64,000 nucleotides of DNA, taken from assembly GCA_007449985.2 (NCBI GenBank), contig VIIQ02000625.1:434001-498000 (forward strand), given 5' to 3'. Shown piece by piece: positions 42,944 to 55,825 of this stretch. The DNA is from Desmodesmus armatus. Taxonomy: Eukaryota > Chlorophyta > Chlorophyceae > Sphaeropleales > Scenedesmaceae. The stretch's first letter is position 1. The number at the start of each line of letters is the position of its first letter. The notes beneath the pieces were generated by a model that searched no databases, was not told where the DNA came from, and saw nothing but the letters and a program-made list of their open reading frames with translations. A program made the translations under genes and the position numbers.

Positions 42944-43986
42944 TTAACCTCTTATTCCGTCATGAGAAGCCCTCCACATGCCCAGGGTGCAGGTAGGTAG
43001 GTGCTGCACAGCTGGGCTCGTTGTTGAGCCACAGCAGTGTGCCCGATGCTCCCATACTGAGAGACAGAGATGACGCTTAAGTGCCAGACACTCCTGATGG
43101 CCGCCACATCCCCACCTTCACATTGTCCCCAGGTGCCTATGCACCCTGTGAATCAAGCCAAACTATACAAATACGTGATTAAGCGTCAGCCATAAAATGA
43201 AGACTTGCGCGCAACACCAGCGCGTGTCATCATCAGTGCGTAGTAGGAGTGAAGGACGACCTCAACGTGGAAGCAGCACGCGCAACTGCGTGAGAAGCTC
43301 CACAGGCCTGCCATGCAACAGTACATAACACATCCTAGTACAAATGTCCCACGTCACTACCGCCCAACTACTTGATCCTGAACCACAGAAACCTACCAAG
43401 CCGGGGTCTCCAGAGCAGACTTAGCTTGAAAGCATTGGATCCACCGAGAAGTTCTCAGTCCTGTGTTGCCCTCAGCTGCAGCTTGCAGCATTCAACTGGT
43501 GAGTTGACTGCACCAGGTAAAAGGAGGCACCGTGGATCGCTGCCATATGATATATGTTGCCCTGCTCAGGGAGCAGCTGTTGGCGTGTAGCCATCTTGCT
43601 CAGCGACGCAACCGCAGACTGTACGCAGCATGAGCAGGAGCATCATGCCAAAGTGGCAGGCAGACAAGTAAGACATACAACAGGCACAGCAGTGAGCGCA
43701 GCATTACAAAAAATCTGGGTGTCGGAAGTTCGGGTGGCAGTGTCCACAGCAGTGCACTGCTGCGCATTGTGCTGTCAGGGGTTAGGAAAGTGTCGGGGTT
43801 TAGGGTTACGGAGCCTTGTTGGATCAGGGCGCAGTTCAGCAAACAGGACGACAGGGCACAACAGGACGCTAACAGACCTCTAGAGTTGAAGACTGTGACT
43901 GCAACAGCACCATGTGACAGCAACATCAACCAAGGGGGCAGCATTAAAAAGTAGCCCACCCTTTGCAGCAGAGCGGCAGGACTTAC

Positions 43987-46900
43987 ATGCAGGAGGATCG
44001 ACCATATAGGGGTAGGCAGCCAGCACCACCTCTGCCCTCTGTGCAGTTGTAAGCAGGTTGACAAACTGCACCCGCAATAGGAGCAGCAGATGCAAGGGCA
44101 ATAGGAGCAAGGACAGCAACAGCACCAAGGCATTGAGCATGTCGGCACAAGGTTATTCGACCGTTCAGGTGCCAAGAGCCAGCCTGTGGTTGTAAGCAGT
44201 GGGTTTGTCAGTCTGCTTCAAGCAATATGTGCTGGACTTCTACAAACATGCCCAGATAGCTGCCCGGCAACACAGCATGAACTTGATGTATGGAAAGTAT
44301 GCACCCAACACTGATGGATTTCAGACGGATTTGCACATGCAACAACTGGGCATGCATTTCAGGTCGCTACACACTCCAGCACAAAGCAGGACACGCGCTA
44401 CTTACACAGATGATGAGGACGTGCATCTGCACCCTCGCCAGCCCAGAGATGCGCGACAGCTGCTCCATAATTTTCTCAGCCTTCTCAGCTTCCTGCAGGG
44501 CCAGCACCCCTGGCGGTGCCAGCCAGCTGCTGCTGCTGCTGCTGCCGCCGGGGCCAGCTGTTGCACCGCTAGCTGCCTGATCCTTACAGTCCTGCAGGTA
44601 ATCTGTCAGCATGGCAAACTCCTCAGCTGACAGTGGCTGCATGGCATCGAGGATGGGTGTCCAAGCAGCGTCATCTGGGCCTGCGGGTGCTGCTGGTGCT
44701 GGATCGCCGGCTGTGGGTGTGTCGGCGTCTGCTGCTGCTGTGCCGGGCACAGCACCCCCTGTGGCAAGGGACATGAAGTGCTGAGGGCATGCCGGACGGA
44801 CGTTACCGCGGACTGCTGCAGATGCCGCTGAAGTGTCCCTGTGCTGTCCAGACCCCACCGCCCCATACATGATGGTCTGCAGCTGCCGCATGAAGCCGTG
44901 CTGCTGCTCCATGATCTGCGCTGTCCCCTTGCGGTAGGTCTGGTAAGCTTCAGCGAGGGTCTTGCGCTGGTCGGGGCTCAACTGTGCTGCTGCAACAACG
45001 CTGGGCCACAGCGTCTTGGGCCAGGGCTCAACCTGCAGCGTGTCCATGTTGATGCTGGAGCAAGCAACAGCACAGCACAGCACAGCACCAGTCAGCGACG
45101 CCAGCAGGGACACAATCCTTTGAAGCGTGGGAAGCTTTGTAATGAAAGGGACAGCTTGGCCACTCGAGGCTTGTAGAATATGCTGAGTGTGCCCAGGCGG
45201 CCCGGCAAGTCCTGTTTATAACGTGTAGACAAGCGCTGGGCAGTCCTGCTCATGTGTCGGGCTCTCAATCGGCTCAGTGCGTCGTGTGTCGGGCTCTCAC
45301 TTGGCAGCCCTCAGCGTCACTGTACCTGGCAAAAAGTAAGCATACGCACTTTCTGTACTACACGTGCACCCATGGACCCAACCAGTCGCGGACAAAATCA
45401 AGCTATGTGTATCTGCTGGCTTACTTGTAGGCCTTTGCCATGACCGCCTCATTTGCCATGGTCTGCAGGCAACACATCTTGCCTATCTCATCCAGCAGGC
45501 TGTACACATTCGCCTCACTGCTGTTGCCGTTGGAGCCGTAAATGCCGCCGGTGGTGCCGGCAGCCCAGTGCGCAATGCCCAATCGGCCGATGATGCTCCT
45601 CAAGCGCACTGCAGCACCACACACACCAAATGAATCCCATGATCAGTTCAGAGCTACGCGTGTAACAGTACAGTACAGTACAGTATTTTGGGGACAGGGT
45701 CCCAACCTCAGCACTAGCCAGCGAGCCAAGGGCTCATGAGGGTGCCCCGAAGGGCCTTCAACTTGTCGTACCCCAGTTTCTCAGGTCAGGTGTGGGGGCG
45801 ATCGAGATCACCCGCAAGCCAGCCGTCAATTCCAGTAGCATTTTTGTTTTCAGTGGTGTGCCTAGCACCACCTAGTAACAATGTCAAAGTTGGTTATTGA
45901 TTGCTTACTCCCCACAGAGATAGTATCGTGTTGTCTGATCGTTGACCCGCACGCGTGTGGTCGTCAGCACCCTGTCAAGCAAGCTGAGTGCTGGAGCAGC
46001 TAGTGGCTGTTGCAGGTGCCCATGCGTGCAAGGTTGATAGCTGAAGCTGTGCAGGGCAGAGGCGCCTCCGCCACTCTGCTGCGGTCACAGCGTGATAGAC
46101 CATTCAAGCTTTTCAACATGTGCCTCAGTTCAGCCTCATTTTCCTATCCCAGCACGGGAATTGCTACAGCGTGATGTGCCACAAACCTGCCAGCTCCTCT
46201 GACGTCATGTTTCGGAAGTAGTTGAGGTCTTCAGGTGTCGCTGATGCAAACCACCTCGCCATCTTCTCCTGCTCATCAATTTTACCTGCACCAGGCGCAG
46301 CCGTGTCATGGCTGCCTGCGCTGCTGGGGACCCCAGACGCATCCCTGGCAGTGCTGCCGGCGTCGGCGTGTGTGCCTGTGCTGTTGCCAGTGGTACCAGC
46401 GGCTGAGGGCTGGGCGTCTGGAGCATGCGGTCTCAGGATCTGCTTCAGCTTCTGCACGCGCCTCTGTAGGCGGGCTGCGGCAGGCAGCTGACTGCTGTCA
46501 ATGCTGTCTTCGCGGGCACCGGCAGCTGCTGCTGCGTCTGCATCACTGCTACAGGTCTTCACCCATGCCTCGTACATGTCCAGGCATCTCAGCTGCTCTG
46601 CTTCCTTCTCACGCAGGGCTTGGTTCTGCTTGAGCAGCTCCCTGAGCAGCGGTCAACGGACGGCAATGAATGGGGCGGGAGTTGTTTCTGGAAGCAGACC
46701 AGAACGGTGGTGTGCTGGCCAGAGCGGGCCGAGGTCTAGTGCTGGTGCTGGCACAGACAGCAGAAGCCATACCTGCTATGGAATAACGAACAGGCAGGAG
46801 GGCAGATCAAAGGTGATGAGAGTGCCACATGCGTTCAGGCCTGTCACCAGCACCAACAGAAAGGCAGCTGCAGAGACCCCATCAGTGGCCCTGATGACCC

Positions 46901-47030
46901 GTGCTCACTTATACTGCCGTTGCGACTCTTCAAGCCGCTCCTCTAAGACCTTAGACGTTAGAATCTTCCGCCCATCGACCCGTGTTGTGTATCCTTCGCC
47001 TTTCGCTGGCCACTGCCTGCTTCTGCCCAT
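43987..47030 (-). CDS. Coiled-coil protein resembling volvocine bZIP-type transcriptional regulators
   Basis: Exons on the minus strand: 47030-46909 (ATG, MGRSRQWPAKGEGYTTRVDG), 46641-46187, 45608-45425, 45054-44433, 44065-43987; the first join is in phase, later ones were matched to GT/AG only. Seen: heptad-like ELLKQNQALREKEAEQLRCL, acidic low-complexity linkers, LSPDQRKTLAEAYQTYRKG, AEEFAMLTDYLQDCKDQ and the C-terminal FVNLLTTAQRAEVVLAAYPY. From memory, an L-x-x-x-QR-A...YP element occurs at the C-terminus of many Chlamydomonas bZIP proteins; a canonical basic region was not seen, so DNA binding is uncertain. The last exon seems to continue past a GTAAGT donor at 43986, and its final exon was not found. 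No membrane segment. Confidence 0.5.
45663..45785 (-). repeat. SINE-like dispersed repeat, family 1 (copy 4) with TACTG tail
   Basis: On the plus strand: GTACAGTACAGTACAGTA, TTTTGGGGACAGGGTCCCAA, CACTAGCCAGCGAGCCAAGG, GCTCATGAGGGTGCCC, TTCAACTTGTCGTACCCCAG. Reverse complement gives body then (TACTG)n tail. It lies in an intron of the coiled-coil gene. Confidence 0.75.
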
Positions 47031-47039
47031 ATTCTCGGG

Positions 47040-48747
47040 GTAGTTTGCTGCTGCTGGTGCAACGGGGAGGATCAGAATGAATAGTCATCTACAATGCAGT
47101 GAGTCAGGACTCTTCATCAGGTACTCTTGAGTTCCGTATCACACCTTGTTTCGAAGTTCAGAGTGGTTTTGGAAGGGGGGCGCCGCGCCAGCCATGCAAA
47201 AGAACTTTTAGCAAAGTTTCTGACCAATTATTAATCACAGTATCACCGTGCAAGTCCGTCACCGCGGTCGGAACTGGTGATCGTTGACTGAAGTCACAAG
47301 GAGCAACTAGCAACTAGCAACACACAGTGTACACCCCCAAAACATTTCACTACATTGTAAACTTGGCTGGAGCGGCGAGCTGTGTGGTCTGTGTGGCTGC
47401 ACCTTGTAGGGCATATCACATGTTCCGATACAGATGCCACATGGCCAGGTACACATGAGGGGTTGCTGTTGGATGTAAGCGGAGTTGTCCAGAACGCAGT
47501 TGGGCCTGGCAACAGTGGAACGTGGCCTGTACATGGCCTGCCACAAGGCGTTCACCCAGGTCAACCTCAGTCAGTCACGTCAGTCAGGACTGACGGACGC
47601 CCTGGAGGGTCCATGTGACCGCTCTGTCCATTGCATCCCTAGGGCCCTTCACAAGATGCTGCTCCAAGTAAACATCACCGAGACTGAAAGTTTGAGGCTG
47701 CCACCAGTGAGACTGTCTGGAATCAGCAAGGTCCCCTGAAGGTTGAGTTGACCCTGAAAGTTGAGTTGACTCATCGGATTGGTTGACTGCCGCAAGATAT
47801 AGCGCCCTCAGGGCCTGACAACTAGCGCCAACCGCAAGGACTCTGCATCCGATGCATGATGCAGAGTAGCTACTTACAGTCATGCATGCAATCTACTTCT
47901 ATCGAGGCTGCCATGTACACTAGTAAAGCTGGCATGAAGACTGGCCTAGGCCCTAAGGGAAACCCACGTTCCGCTTCCGCCTTGCGGACTGCCTCCCTTG
48001 CGGACTTCGGTTCCTGCAGGGCACCACCTCGGAACCCGCACCATTTAGTTGCTGCGGCTGTCAGCCAACTACAAGTCAGGCGCATGCAGGCGTGCACATG
48101 AAAATGCTGGAATTGTTGATGCCCCCCCCCCCCCCCACACACACACACTGCGACAGACACATCTCCTCTGCAGACATCATGTCCTCATGTGCAAAACCTG
48201 TATCATCTTGTCCTCATGTGCAGAATCTGAATCATGTCCTCATCTGCAGCCATGAGGATGATCCTCATGGACTACCTCCAGGTTCTGGAGGTGTGGGCCT
48301 GTAGGTATCCTGATCTGGTGATTGGCTCAATTGCTAGCCACCATGCTTTATTGTGTTTGCTATCGGTCGAACCTCAAAATGCAATAAGAATTTGAATGCC
48401 TCATGCCGTTGGTGTTACTTTTACGTTTCTGATCAGTCATGACCAGTTGACCTCCCCTCAAAGGGTACTCAAAGGCTTGTCACGGCGGCAGTGGAGTAGC
48501 TGGTTCTTGTTCCTGTGGCGTTGCAAGATTTTTTCGGTGCGCTACGACTCCTTGGTACAGGCTGTACATCCGTTCGGCAGTGAGGGCACCTTGAACGTTT
48601 CCATACCTAGATAGGCCAGGAACGGTCGCTATCACACAAAATATTTAGGCAGGCCTACTGTATCGAGGCGTCAGCAAACCTGTGCATCCTTTCCGCAAGA
48701 GCCAACCCTGTTTTTGGAGCTGTTTCTTGCCAACACACCTCCGCAAG
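47040..48747. other. Unassigned stretch
   Basis: A minus-strand segment at 48060-47870 (EPKSAREAVRKAEAERGF, then GPRPVFMPALLVYMAAS) is protein-like but no neighbours were recognised. Short repeats of GTCCTCATGTGCA (48180-48245) and a poly-C/AC tract (48121-48148) are present. The right end probably holds the promoter of the next gene. Confidence 0.35.
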
Positions 48748-51268
48748 ATGGCAGCTGCAGCTGAGCCCCTATGTAGTCCAGCAAGAATGCGCTACATTTG
48801 GCAGTGGTCCCTGCTGTTGTGCTGTGTCTTGCCACTGCTGCTGTTGGTGGTGATCCTGTCATTGCCCTTGTCGTTGCTGTTTTGGCTGACTGGGGTGGAC
48901 ATCATCGGCAGGAAGATGGCAGCCAAGCGTGATCCCATACTTTCGAGGGTCATGCAGGTCGAGGCAAAGGCACACCAGCATCCTCTGCTGTTCCGCCTGG
49001 CTGCTTTGCGCCTTGTCTACATCACTTTCGTGGTGGTTGGCCTGCACCATGTGCTGCGTGTGTTCGTTCTCCTGGGCCGACCCAAGGTCGTTTTCGCGGT
49101 CTACCTGGCTAACTACCACCAGAAGAGAAAGTACTGCTGTGTGGGCATCAGCGAACTGTTTGCCCGTGCTGGCCTGCTCACAGGATACATGTAAGTGTTG
49201 TGCATTCACCAGCAACACTGCTTTGCTGGGGTGCTGCAGCTGCAACCCTGCAGATGACAGTCTCAAAACAGCAGCAACCGGGGATTCACATGCCATGCCC
49301 TCAATTGTTCAGTCAACAATCAATGCTACACCTTCAGCAATGCAGCTGTTACACTTTCTGTTTGCCAAAGAAGCAGGATCCTGCACCTTGTACTGCCCTG
49401 TGTTTACTGCCCTGTAGCCTGCCAGAGACCCCCTGGACTTTCCGACTGGGGCTGATTCATGTGGACACAGAGGTGGGCTTTGGGGTGTGGAGCACCGTGT
49501 TCCCCTGTATGAGCCACATGACCAACAGACACCTGCAGGAGCTGCCTGCAGCATTGGCAGAGGACTACCCACATGCAAAGGCCATTGCCTTGGCTGGACG
49601 CTTGCCTGGACTGATGAAAGCTGCAGGTAAGCCCCCCTATCAGCCTCTGGCTCCCTCGGTTGCTCAGCTCTCAGATGAGCCAATTTCTACGACGGAAAAT
49701 GTGGTGGGAGGTGTGAGGTGTGCTGTTGGCCCTTAGTCGCGTACTGAAAGAAGCAATCGCTCAAGCTCCACATCTGCCTGCAAGTTGCAGCTGCTGCACA
49801 CCCTCAAGGCCCCGTACGCATGTGGACAATCAGTCGCCGCATACACACCCCTGCGACCATATGCCCCCTTGACCTGTTGTGTGATGTGTTGCTGCTGTCC
49901 CTGCCCACAGGCGTGCCCCTCACAGCCCCTCTCATGGACGGTGTGGCAGGCACCGTCTTTGCCATGGAGGCTTCTATCAGGGCACTTGCACAGCAGTTGC
50001 CTCCTGAGCGCAAGGCGACTCCCACTGTGGCCATCCTAGGCGGTGGCGGCTACATTGGAGCCCGCTTGGTGGCCGTGCTGGCCTCTGAGCTTGCAGCAGC
50101 AGGCACAGACACAAGGCTGCGTTCCACCGCGCTGCGCCACGACCAGGACGTCGACATCCATTCCGTGCGTGACCCGGACTGTGCGAAGAGCAGGATGTCA
50201 GATGTGACGGCGCCAAAGCCCGCTTACCGGCAGATCATTGCTCTGGACACCCGGTTTGTTGGCAACCGCCACAGCAAGGGTGCTGTGCTGTACAGTGCTG
50301 AGGCAGTTGACCTGCAGGATGCTGATGTGGTGCTGGTGATAACCCGCAATGGTGATGACGTGGCGGCGTACATCCAGCATGCAACTCCTGGCCAGGTGTG
50401 TGCTGCGTGATCCAATCTTGAGTCATGATCCCTCTTTGTTTGGCGTGCTTTGTTTGACATCTGTACAGCCTGGCTATCTAGCAGCAACAGCTTGCAATGC
50501 TGAGCTGGTTGTGACAGAACATCAGTCAGCAACTGACATCGACAGATTAGCTGGAGTGGTTGACTAGATCATGTCCCTACTGAGACTACTCTATCTGCTG
50601 CCGTTCTGCTGCTGTTGGCATTGCACCTAGCAGGTGTGGGGAGACGACACACACCCAGAGATGTCTCACAGCGTGCTGCAGCAGCTGCGCGCCCGAGGTG
50701 TCAGCGTGCACAAGGCAATGGCTACCCGCAACCCTCCCTCAGCCATCCTGCCCCCGCTTGATGGTTGGCCCCTGGCTAGCACCCCCGGCTGCCTGCTGAT
50801 GGCCCTGGTCAGTGCTCTGACTGGAAGGGACTGGAACGGTGCAGCAGGTGTGGGGTGGAGTGGGATTGAGGGCAGCATGGGAGGTGAAGTGCACACACCC
50901 GGTACTTTGTTTGACTGAGCATGCATGCCAGCTGCATGTATGTGATCACATGAGATGACCATCTTTGACCGGATAAGGGGTTGAACCTGTCAAATACAGC
51001 TCAATAGTTGCTGCTGGTAGCAGTAGCACAAGCAAAAGTAACTTCACTAGAATGTAATGCTTGCACTGTGCAGGCATTTAACGCGGGAATGATGCCTGCA
51101 CTGTGCAGGCATCAAAACAGTACTTATATGTATTTGGTCCTGCTGCATGCTCTGTGTGTGTGCAGGATCAAGCCTCACTGCAGGCAAGCTGGCTAAGGAT
51201 GACCCATACCACGAGTTCTCTACGGCAACACGGGCCTTGGGCTTCCACGGCCTGCTGTCCAACCACAG
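48748..51268 (+). CDS. Membrane-anchored protein with a Rossmann-type nucleotide-binding motif (function unknown)
   Basis: Exons 48748-49190, 49418-49626, 49911-50395, 50634-50847, 51166-51268; every junction keeps phase (2,1,0,1). A possible earlier in-frame ATG is at 48682. N-terminus: a long hydrophobic segment (YIWQWSLLLCC followed by LPLLLLVVILSLPLSLLFWL), then RPKVVFAVYLANYHQKRK, TFRLGLIHVDTEVGFG, a central AILGGGGYIGARLVAVLASE with the glycine spacing of a dinucleotide-binding fold, YRQIIALDTRFVG, DADVVLVITRNGDDVAAY, and WGDDTHPEM. This looks like an NAD(P)-dependent enzyme of a membrane, by fold only; no family was recognised. After 51268 the frame continues into a short exon (51445 or 51652) that soon meets a stop, so the C-terminus lies near 51660-51690. 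Confidence 0.6.
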
Positions 51269-51699
51269 GTAGGGGCCAGGCGTGGGAAACCTTCCCACAG
51301 GGCTGCCGGGCAGCCCTTCTTTTGCACCAAGCATCAGGGGAAAGCGGAAGTGATGGATGGGTTGACTCTAGAGATTGACACAAGGTATTGTGTTCTGGCA
51401 CGACTGCGTCTGCACACTTACATCTAACTGGTGCACTGGCAGGCATGGCTGTGCATCTGATCAGGTGCTGCAGTGCAGTGGTGTGCTGACCTCCTGTCAT
51501 GAACCTTGTGGTTGGAACTCTCCTAATCCAGGACTGTCACCCCCCCCCCCAGGTGTGTGTGCATGCACGTGGTGAATGTATGTAGATCGACTTGCTGACC
51601 AATGCTGTCAAAGCCCGTCACCTGCCGCTGCTGTCATCACGCTGCTGCAGGCGCTCTAGGCTGGACCGAGATGCCACTAAAGGCCTTTGACCGCGATCC

Positions 51700-53674
51700 A
51701 CTGCAGCCTGCACTTAGCTGCCAGCTGGTGCTACAGGGCCACCGTGTTACCTGGTGCAGGGCTTGTGGTCTGGTGCCTCCGGGGAGTGAGGTGTATGCCC
51801 CTGGGGAGTGAGGTGTGGCCGCGAGTGCCGTCACCCCAGCCCAGCGTGCATGTGATGAGCCGTCCTAAAGGATGCGAGGCCATTGGGAGGATTGAATCCC
51901 GTGGCGTTACGATACAGAGGGGTATTAGGATCTCTTTTTCTTTCTTTCTTTCTTCTGGGCCACAATTTTATCTGGTGCAGAGCCCGCAGCCCTCGCTGCC
52001 ATATGCATGCTAGCATCCTTGCTGAGACGCACCTCACGCACCTCACTGGAAGGCCATGCCAGGTGTACTTTTAATTTGATTTCTATTTTATACAGAGCAG
52101 GCCTAGCACCCTCCGTGCTGCAGGTCCCACTGTTGAGGTTGAACCTGATTGCTGGCCCCTGCCAGGGTACGGTACTGCATTGATGCACAGTGGGGCGCGT
52201 GATGCTGACCTTGTGCAGTTAGACCTTCACCCTTGCAGCTGATTCCTCTCTTTTCCTTTTGATTCCTAGGAGCCTGAGCTCTTGATTGTGCTGTGTGCGG
52301 ACTCTCGGTTTGTGAACTCAAGATAGAGTACTACTACCTATTTAGGTTGATTTCTGCTTTGCTACTTTGTTGTGGAGTTTGAGACACTCCATACTTGTGC
52401 ATGGTGCTGATCCATGCAAGAATGCTGCCTTGACTCGGTCTTCAGGCCCCTGCCAGGCCTCTGTCACTCCTTCATTGGCATGATCACATCTGGTTGCTGG
52501 CAGCGTGATGCATGCAAGCAATTTGATTTCTGAGCAACTTGGAGCCATTGCCGACTGAATTGCGTGTGATCTCTGTTGCTGGTTGTCTGTTGTTGAACCC
52601 TCTTTGCATGATCCAATGCACACTGCAGCAGGGCTCTGGTGCGAACACCTTTCAGCGCAATGTTGTGGTCGAAGTAAAACATACATTAGGTCCCAGGCAG
52701 CTGGTTGGTTTGTTGAGTCGTCCTATTTTGGTACTGGTCGCTGCAGTCATACATTTGTCAGCACCCTACGCGCAGATGTCTCTTGGAATTGGCCATTGCC
52801 CTTGTTGGCTGCCCCATGGGGGCTTGTGTGCCTGAGCCATTGTGCTGCAGGCGCAGACGGATGTGTCTCAAGCCTTGTAGTACGTCACAAAAGCACCTGG
52901 GCGAGAGATCAACCCAGGCACACGTCTGCACTGGGCCAAGGCTTTTTTTCTCTGCAGGCAGGCCACATTACGTTTGTGTGTGGTGGCATGCCATGGCATG
53001 TCATTACTTTTGGTGCTTCTGCGATACGAACGTCTGTGTGTTGCAACCTGAGATGCGTGCCTTCACAGATCATTGAATCACTTACAGTACACAGCATGCA
53101 GTCGTGGGATCGTCATGCTGTGCCTTGTCTGCAGCATGTTCGACAATCGCTGCACGGTGCAGCTGCATTCAAGGCTGGGACATGTACATGCAAGCAAAAG
53201 TAATAAGCACTGTCGTTTGAGTAAGTCTAGCCAAGCACCAATTGCATGGTGGCAACAGAAACCAAACGGATATTGTCAGCCCCCTTTGCACCAGCTGAGG
53301 CTCCCTACAGGCTCACTAGGCTCACTATAGCTATAGTGATGCCCTTTCCACCAGCTGGTACGGAAGTCATCCTTGCTGGTCAACCTGCGGCGCCGCTTGC
53401 TGTAAATTTGTTCATATCACCGTTCAACATGAAGCTTGACAACGGATCTTGAACAGCTTTCAACAGGACACGGCTGTGACCACGACTTGCCGGCATGGCC
53501 GGCGTGCCCCCAGGCAACCTGTGAGGACTGTATCATCAGCAGGGTGATAAGCCATCCTATTACGTATACGATATACACTTCTTACAATACCAAGTAGCAC
53601 ATGCTCCCTAGGGTCGCTGGTTCTGCGGTGCCCACTTCGCAACGCCTACAGCAATCAGCTGCTAAGCCCACACA
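51700..53674. other. Unassigned stretch
   Basis: No exon recognised. Contains a TTTC microsatellite (51932-51954), a GGGGAGTGAGGTGT duplication (51780-51815) and an open plus frame of 206 codons (52583-53203) rich in Cys, His and Trp with no family resemblance, judged non-coding. Confidence 0.35.
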
Positions 53675-55637
53675 ATGGTTTACTATAGTCCGTTAACGCG
53701 CTTTGCAGTGGTATGTGCCCTATCAGGAGCTTTGCTGGCATCGGGTAAGAGTTTCCCTCCCAACCACCGGTCCGCGATGCAGCCCCGGTGACACCTGCAT
53801 AAACGAATATGACTTCTTGGACGCAGGATTGTTTGTGATGGCTGATGCCACGAAAGCAGCATCGCATCGGGGACCACATGTAAAGCCAGCACACCATGAC
53901 CACAGGGGTGGTGCTGGGCCTGCAGCTGTTCAGCGCAGGGCAGCACGCAATCAGAAGCGCCAAGCCGTAGCTGAGGTGGCACAGGAGCTGGTAGCAGAGC
54001 AGCTGCGACTCCAGAACCTTCCCTCGGGGCTCAGCAGCCCTGATCCGTCCTCCAGTACCCACAGTGCAGATCGCAGCAAGCGCAGCAAACAACAACACCA
54101 CAAAAGCTCATCACATGGTCACAAAAAGGCAGGCCATGATGCTGACCGCGAAGCAGCAGCAGCAGCAGCAGCAGCTTCGACAACTGCTGAGCACCACAGC
54201 AGCAGTCTGCTCGAATGGGTGACAGATAGCAGCATTGCCGGCAGCAAGGGGGGCCCAAAGGCTCGCCGAGCAGCAAAGGCCACCAAGCGGGCCAGCAAAG
54301 CAGAAGCCCGCCTGGAGAGCACCGCACAAGAACTCTTCGACATGCTGCCTACACAAACCACCAGCATCTCCCAAAGAACAACAGGTCGTGCTGCTGTTTC
54401 TGCCCCCACCACCAGCAGCAGCAGTACAACACTGGATGATCAGTACCACCCACCTCAAATCAGTGCAGTGGTGGAAGCAGGTGAAGCCCTCCTGCAATGG
54501 GCACAGGAGCACCAGGCTCGATACATCGACAGCTACTCTGCCGCCGATGGCACTTTCGGCATGCACGTGAAGAAGCCTCGGCCATGCAGCCAGGGGCAGG
54601 TGTCACAGATAAAGTGCTACCTGGACGCCGATGGGTACATCACTGGGTTGGCATTTGAGGATGAGCAGGGCATTACAGCTCCTGCAGTGTGTGACAAGGG
54701 CGTTCAGGAGGATGGGGGTGTACTGAAGCAGGGCGAGTCCATTGTGGAGATCATTTCCTGCAGGTCAGTGTGTTAGAGCACCACAGAAATAAGAAGAGCA
54801 ACAGTGATGACAGTTACCACAGTCGGGTGCATGTGATGGCCAGCTTCGTACTCCATAGGCCACCCCTGCCCACATTCTACGCGAAGATACCAATGCTTGA
54901 TGTCAGGAGCTGCCTACCATGACTGAACAGTCTTGCAGGTCCCACACAGCATGCATGCATGACCAGGTTCATAGCCGGCATGTGCTGCTCCCCTGAAGGT
55001 GACCGGATGCGCTGCCATGTTTCCCCACACAGAGACTTGACATCTGGTGGAGTGGCTTACATGGAGTTTCACACCAACAAGCGCCGTGCCTTTCCCATCA
55101 CGTGCGGGTTGGCTGGCGCCATGTCGCAGTCGGCCTCAGCACAGCACGGCACAGCAATGCCAACTGTGGGGTGCGCCAGCCTGACACACCCAGAGTCGCG
55201 GACAGTTGCTGCAAGCGTAGCTGTTGCGGCAATGTAAGTCTGGCAAGAGCTCTCCCAGCTTCATAGCTACAGGCGTCACACTCATGGCCATTTCAACACA
55301 TGCGTCTGATTTGAGCTTGCTTAGCTGGCTGCAGCTAGAAGCGTTCTGCCGCAACAACAACTATTGCTACGTGTGACATCGAACGTCCAAACAACTTGCA
55401 CAACAGCTGATATACATGCTGCCCCATGCCCTAGTATCTCAAGACATTGCTCTGTGTGTGTGTGACCGCAGTGACGCCGCTGCAATCAAGAGGCACCCAG
55501 AGACTGCTGCAAACAGTGCTGGGTCCAAGGACGCATACCCGATCCGAGGGCTGCACGCTACCTGCAATGCAAAGCAGCAGCTAGCCAGCTTCAGCAACCG
55601 GTGCTGGTCAGCAGACGCCCAACCAGCGGCAGCTTGA
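53675..55637 (+). CDS. Secreted protein with jacalin-like domain, paralogue 1
   Basis: Exons 53675-53744, 53827-54763, 55033-55233, 55472-55637; phases 1, 2, 2; 457 residues. Exon 1 encodes a signal peptide (LTRFAVVCALSGALLA). Then a basic Ala/Lys/Ser/His-rich linker (to about residue 300), then a domain with VSQIKCYLDADGYITGLAFE, GESIVEIISC, and across the next junction GGVAYMEFHTNKRRAFPITCG: spacing and motifs of a jacalin-type beta-prism lectin (two G-x-I/V-x-G-L-x-F strands and a terminal GPxG-like turn). The last exon has AYPIRGLHATC and NRCW and ends early. Exon plan and phases equal the gene at 57924, so these are tandem duplicates; this copy lacks the C-terminal two exons of that gene. 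The sugar-binding role is inferred from fold resemblance only. The Cys pairs suggest an extracellular or secretory-pathway location. Confidence 0.65.
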
Positions 55638-55825
55638 CACCCACCCCATTGATGCTCCAGCAGCATTACTGCCACCCACGCTGACTGCAGAAGTGGCGCA
55701 GTTGACTGTCAAACGGGCCGGGCCCAGGTGCTGCTCATACTTGACGCAACATGTGTGTCTTCCTGCGCAGCACTGGCAGCAACATACTGTGCTGGTCAGC
55801 AGACGCCCAACCAGGAGCAGCTCGA
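55590..55825 (+). repeat. Duplicated edge of the last exon of paralogue 1
   Basis: GTGCTGGTCAGCAGACGCCC, CAACCAGCGGCAGCT at 55599-55632 recurs at 55788-55821 (CAACCAGGAGCAGCT), about 189 bp downstream. It falls exactly at the end of the coding region. Confidence 0.8.

Larger units (their letters stand above)
36400..43650. repeat. Tandem segmental array, unit about 3.1-3.2 kb, two full copies and a partial third
   Basis: Blocks recur in the same order: 36430-36600 with 39785-39960 (CGGGCGCCACAA, CTGAGATCCTGAAA), 36960-37270 with 40097-40405 (GCGCCTGCATCCCGCGATTA, offset 3138), 37500-37640 with 40640-40770, 38820-38880 with 42118-42175, 39330-39540 with 42525-42740 (offset about 3196), and a third trace of 37355-37480 at 43528-43640. 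Divergence between copies is noticeable, so the duplication is not recent. No convincing coding exon was found on either strand, although many open frames repeat between the copies. Confidence 0.85.

Noticed and set aside
52583..53203. Plus-strand open frame of 206 codons
   Set aside because: Cys/His/Trp-rich composition, no splice partners and no family resemblance; judged chance.
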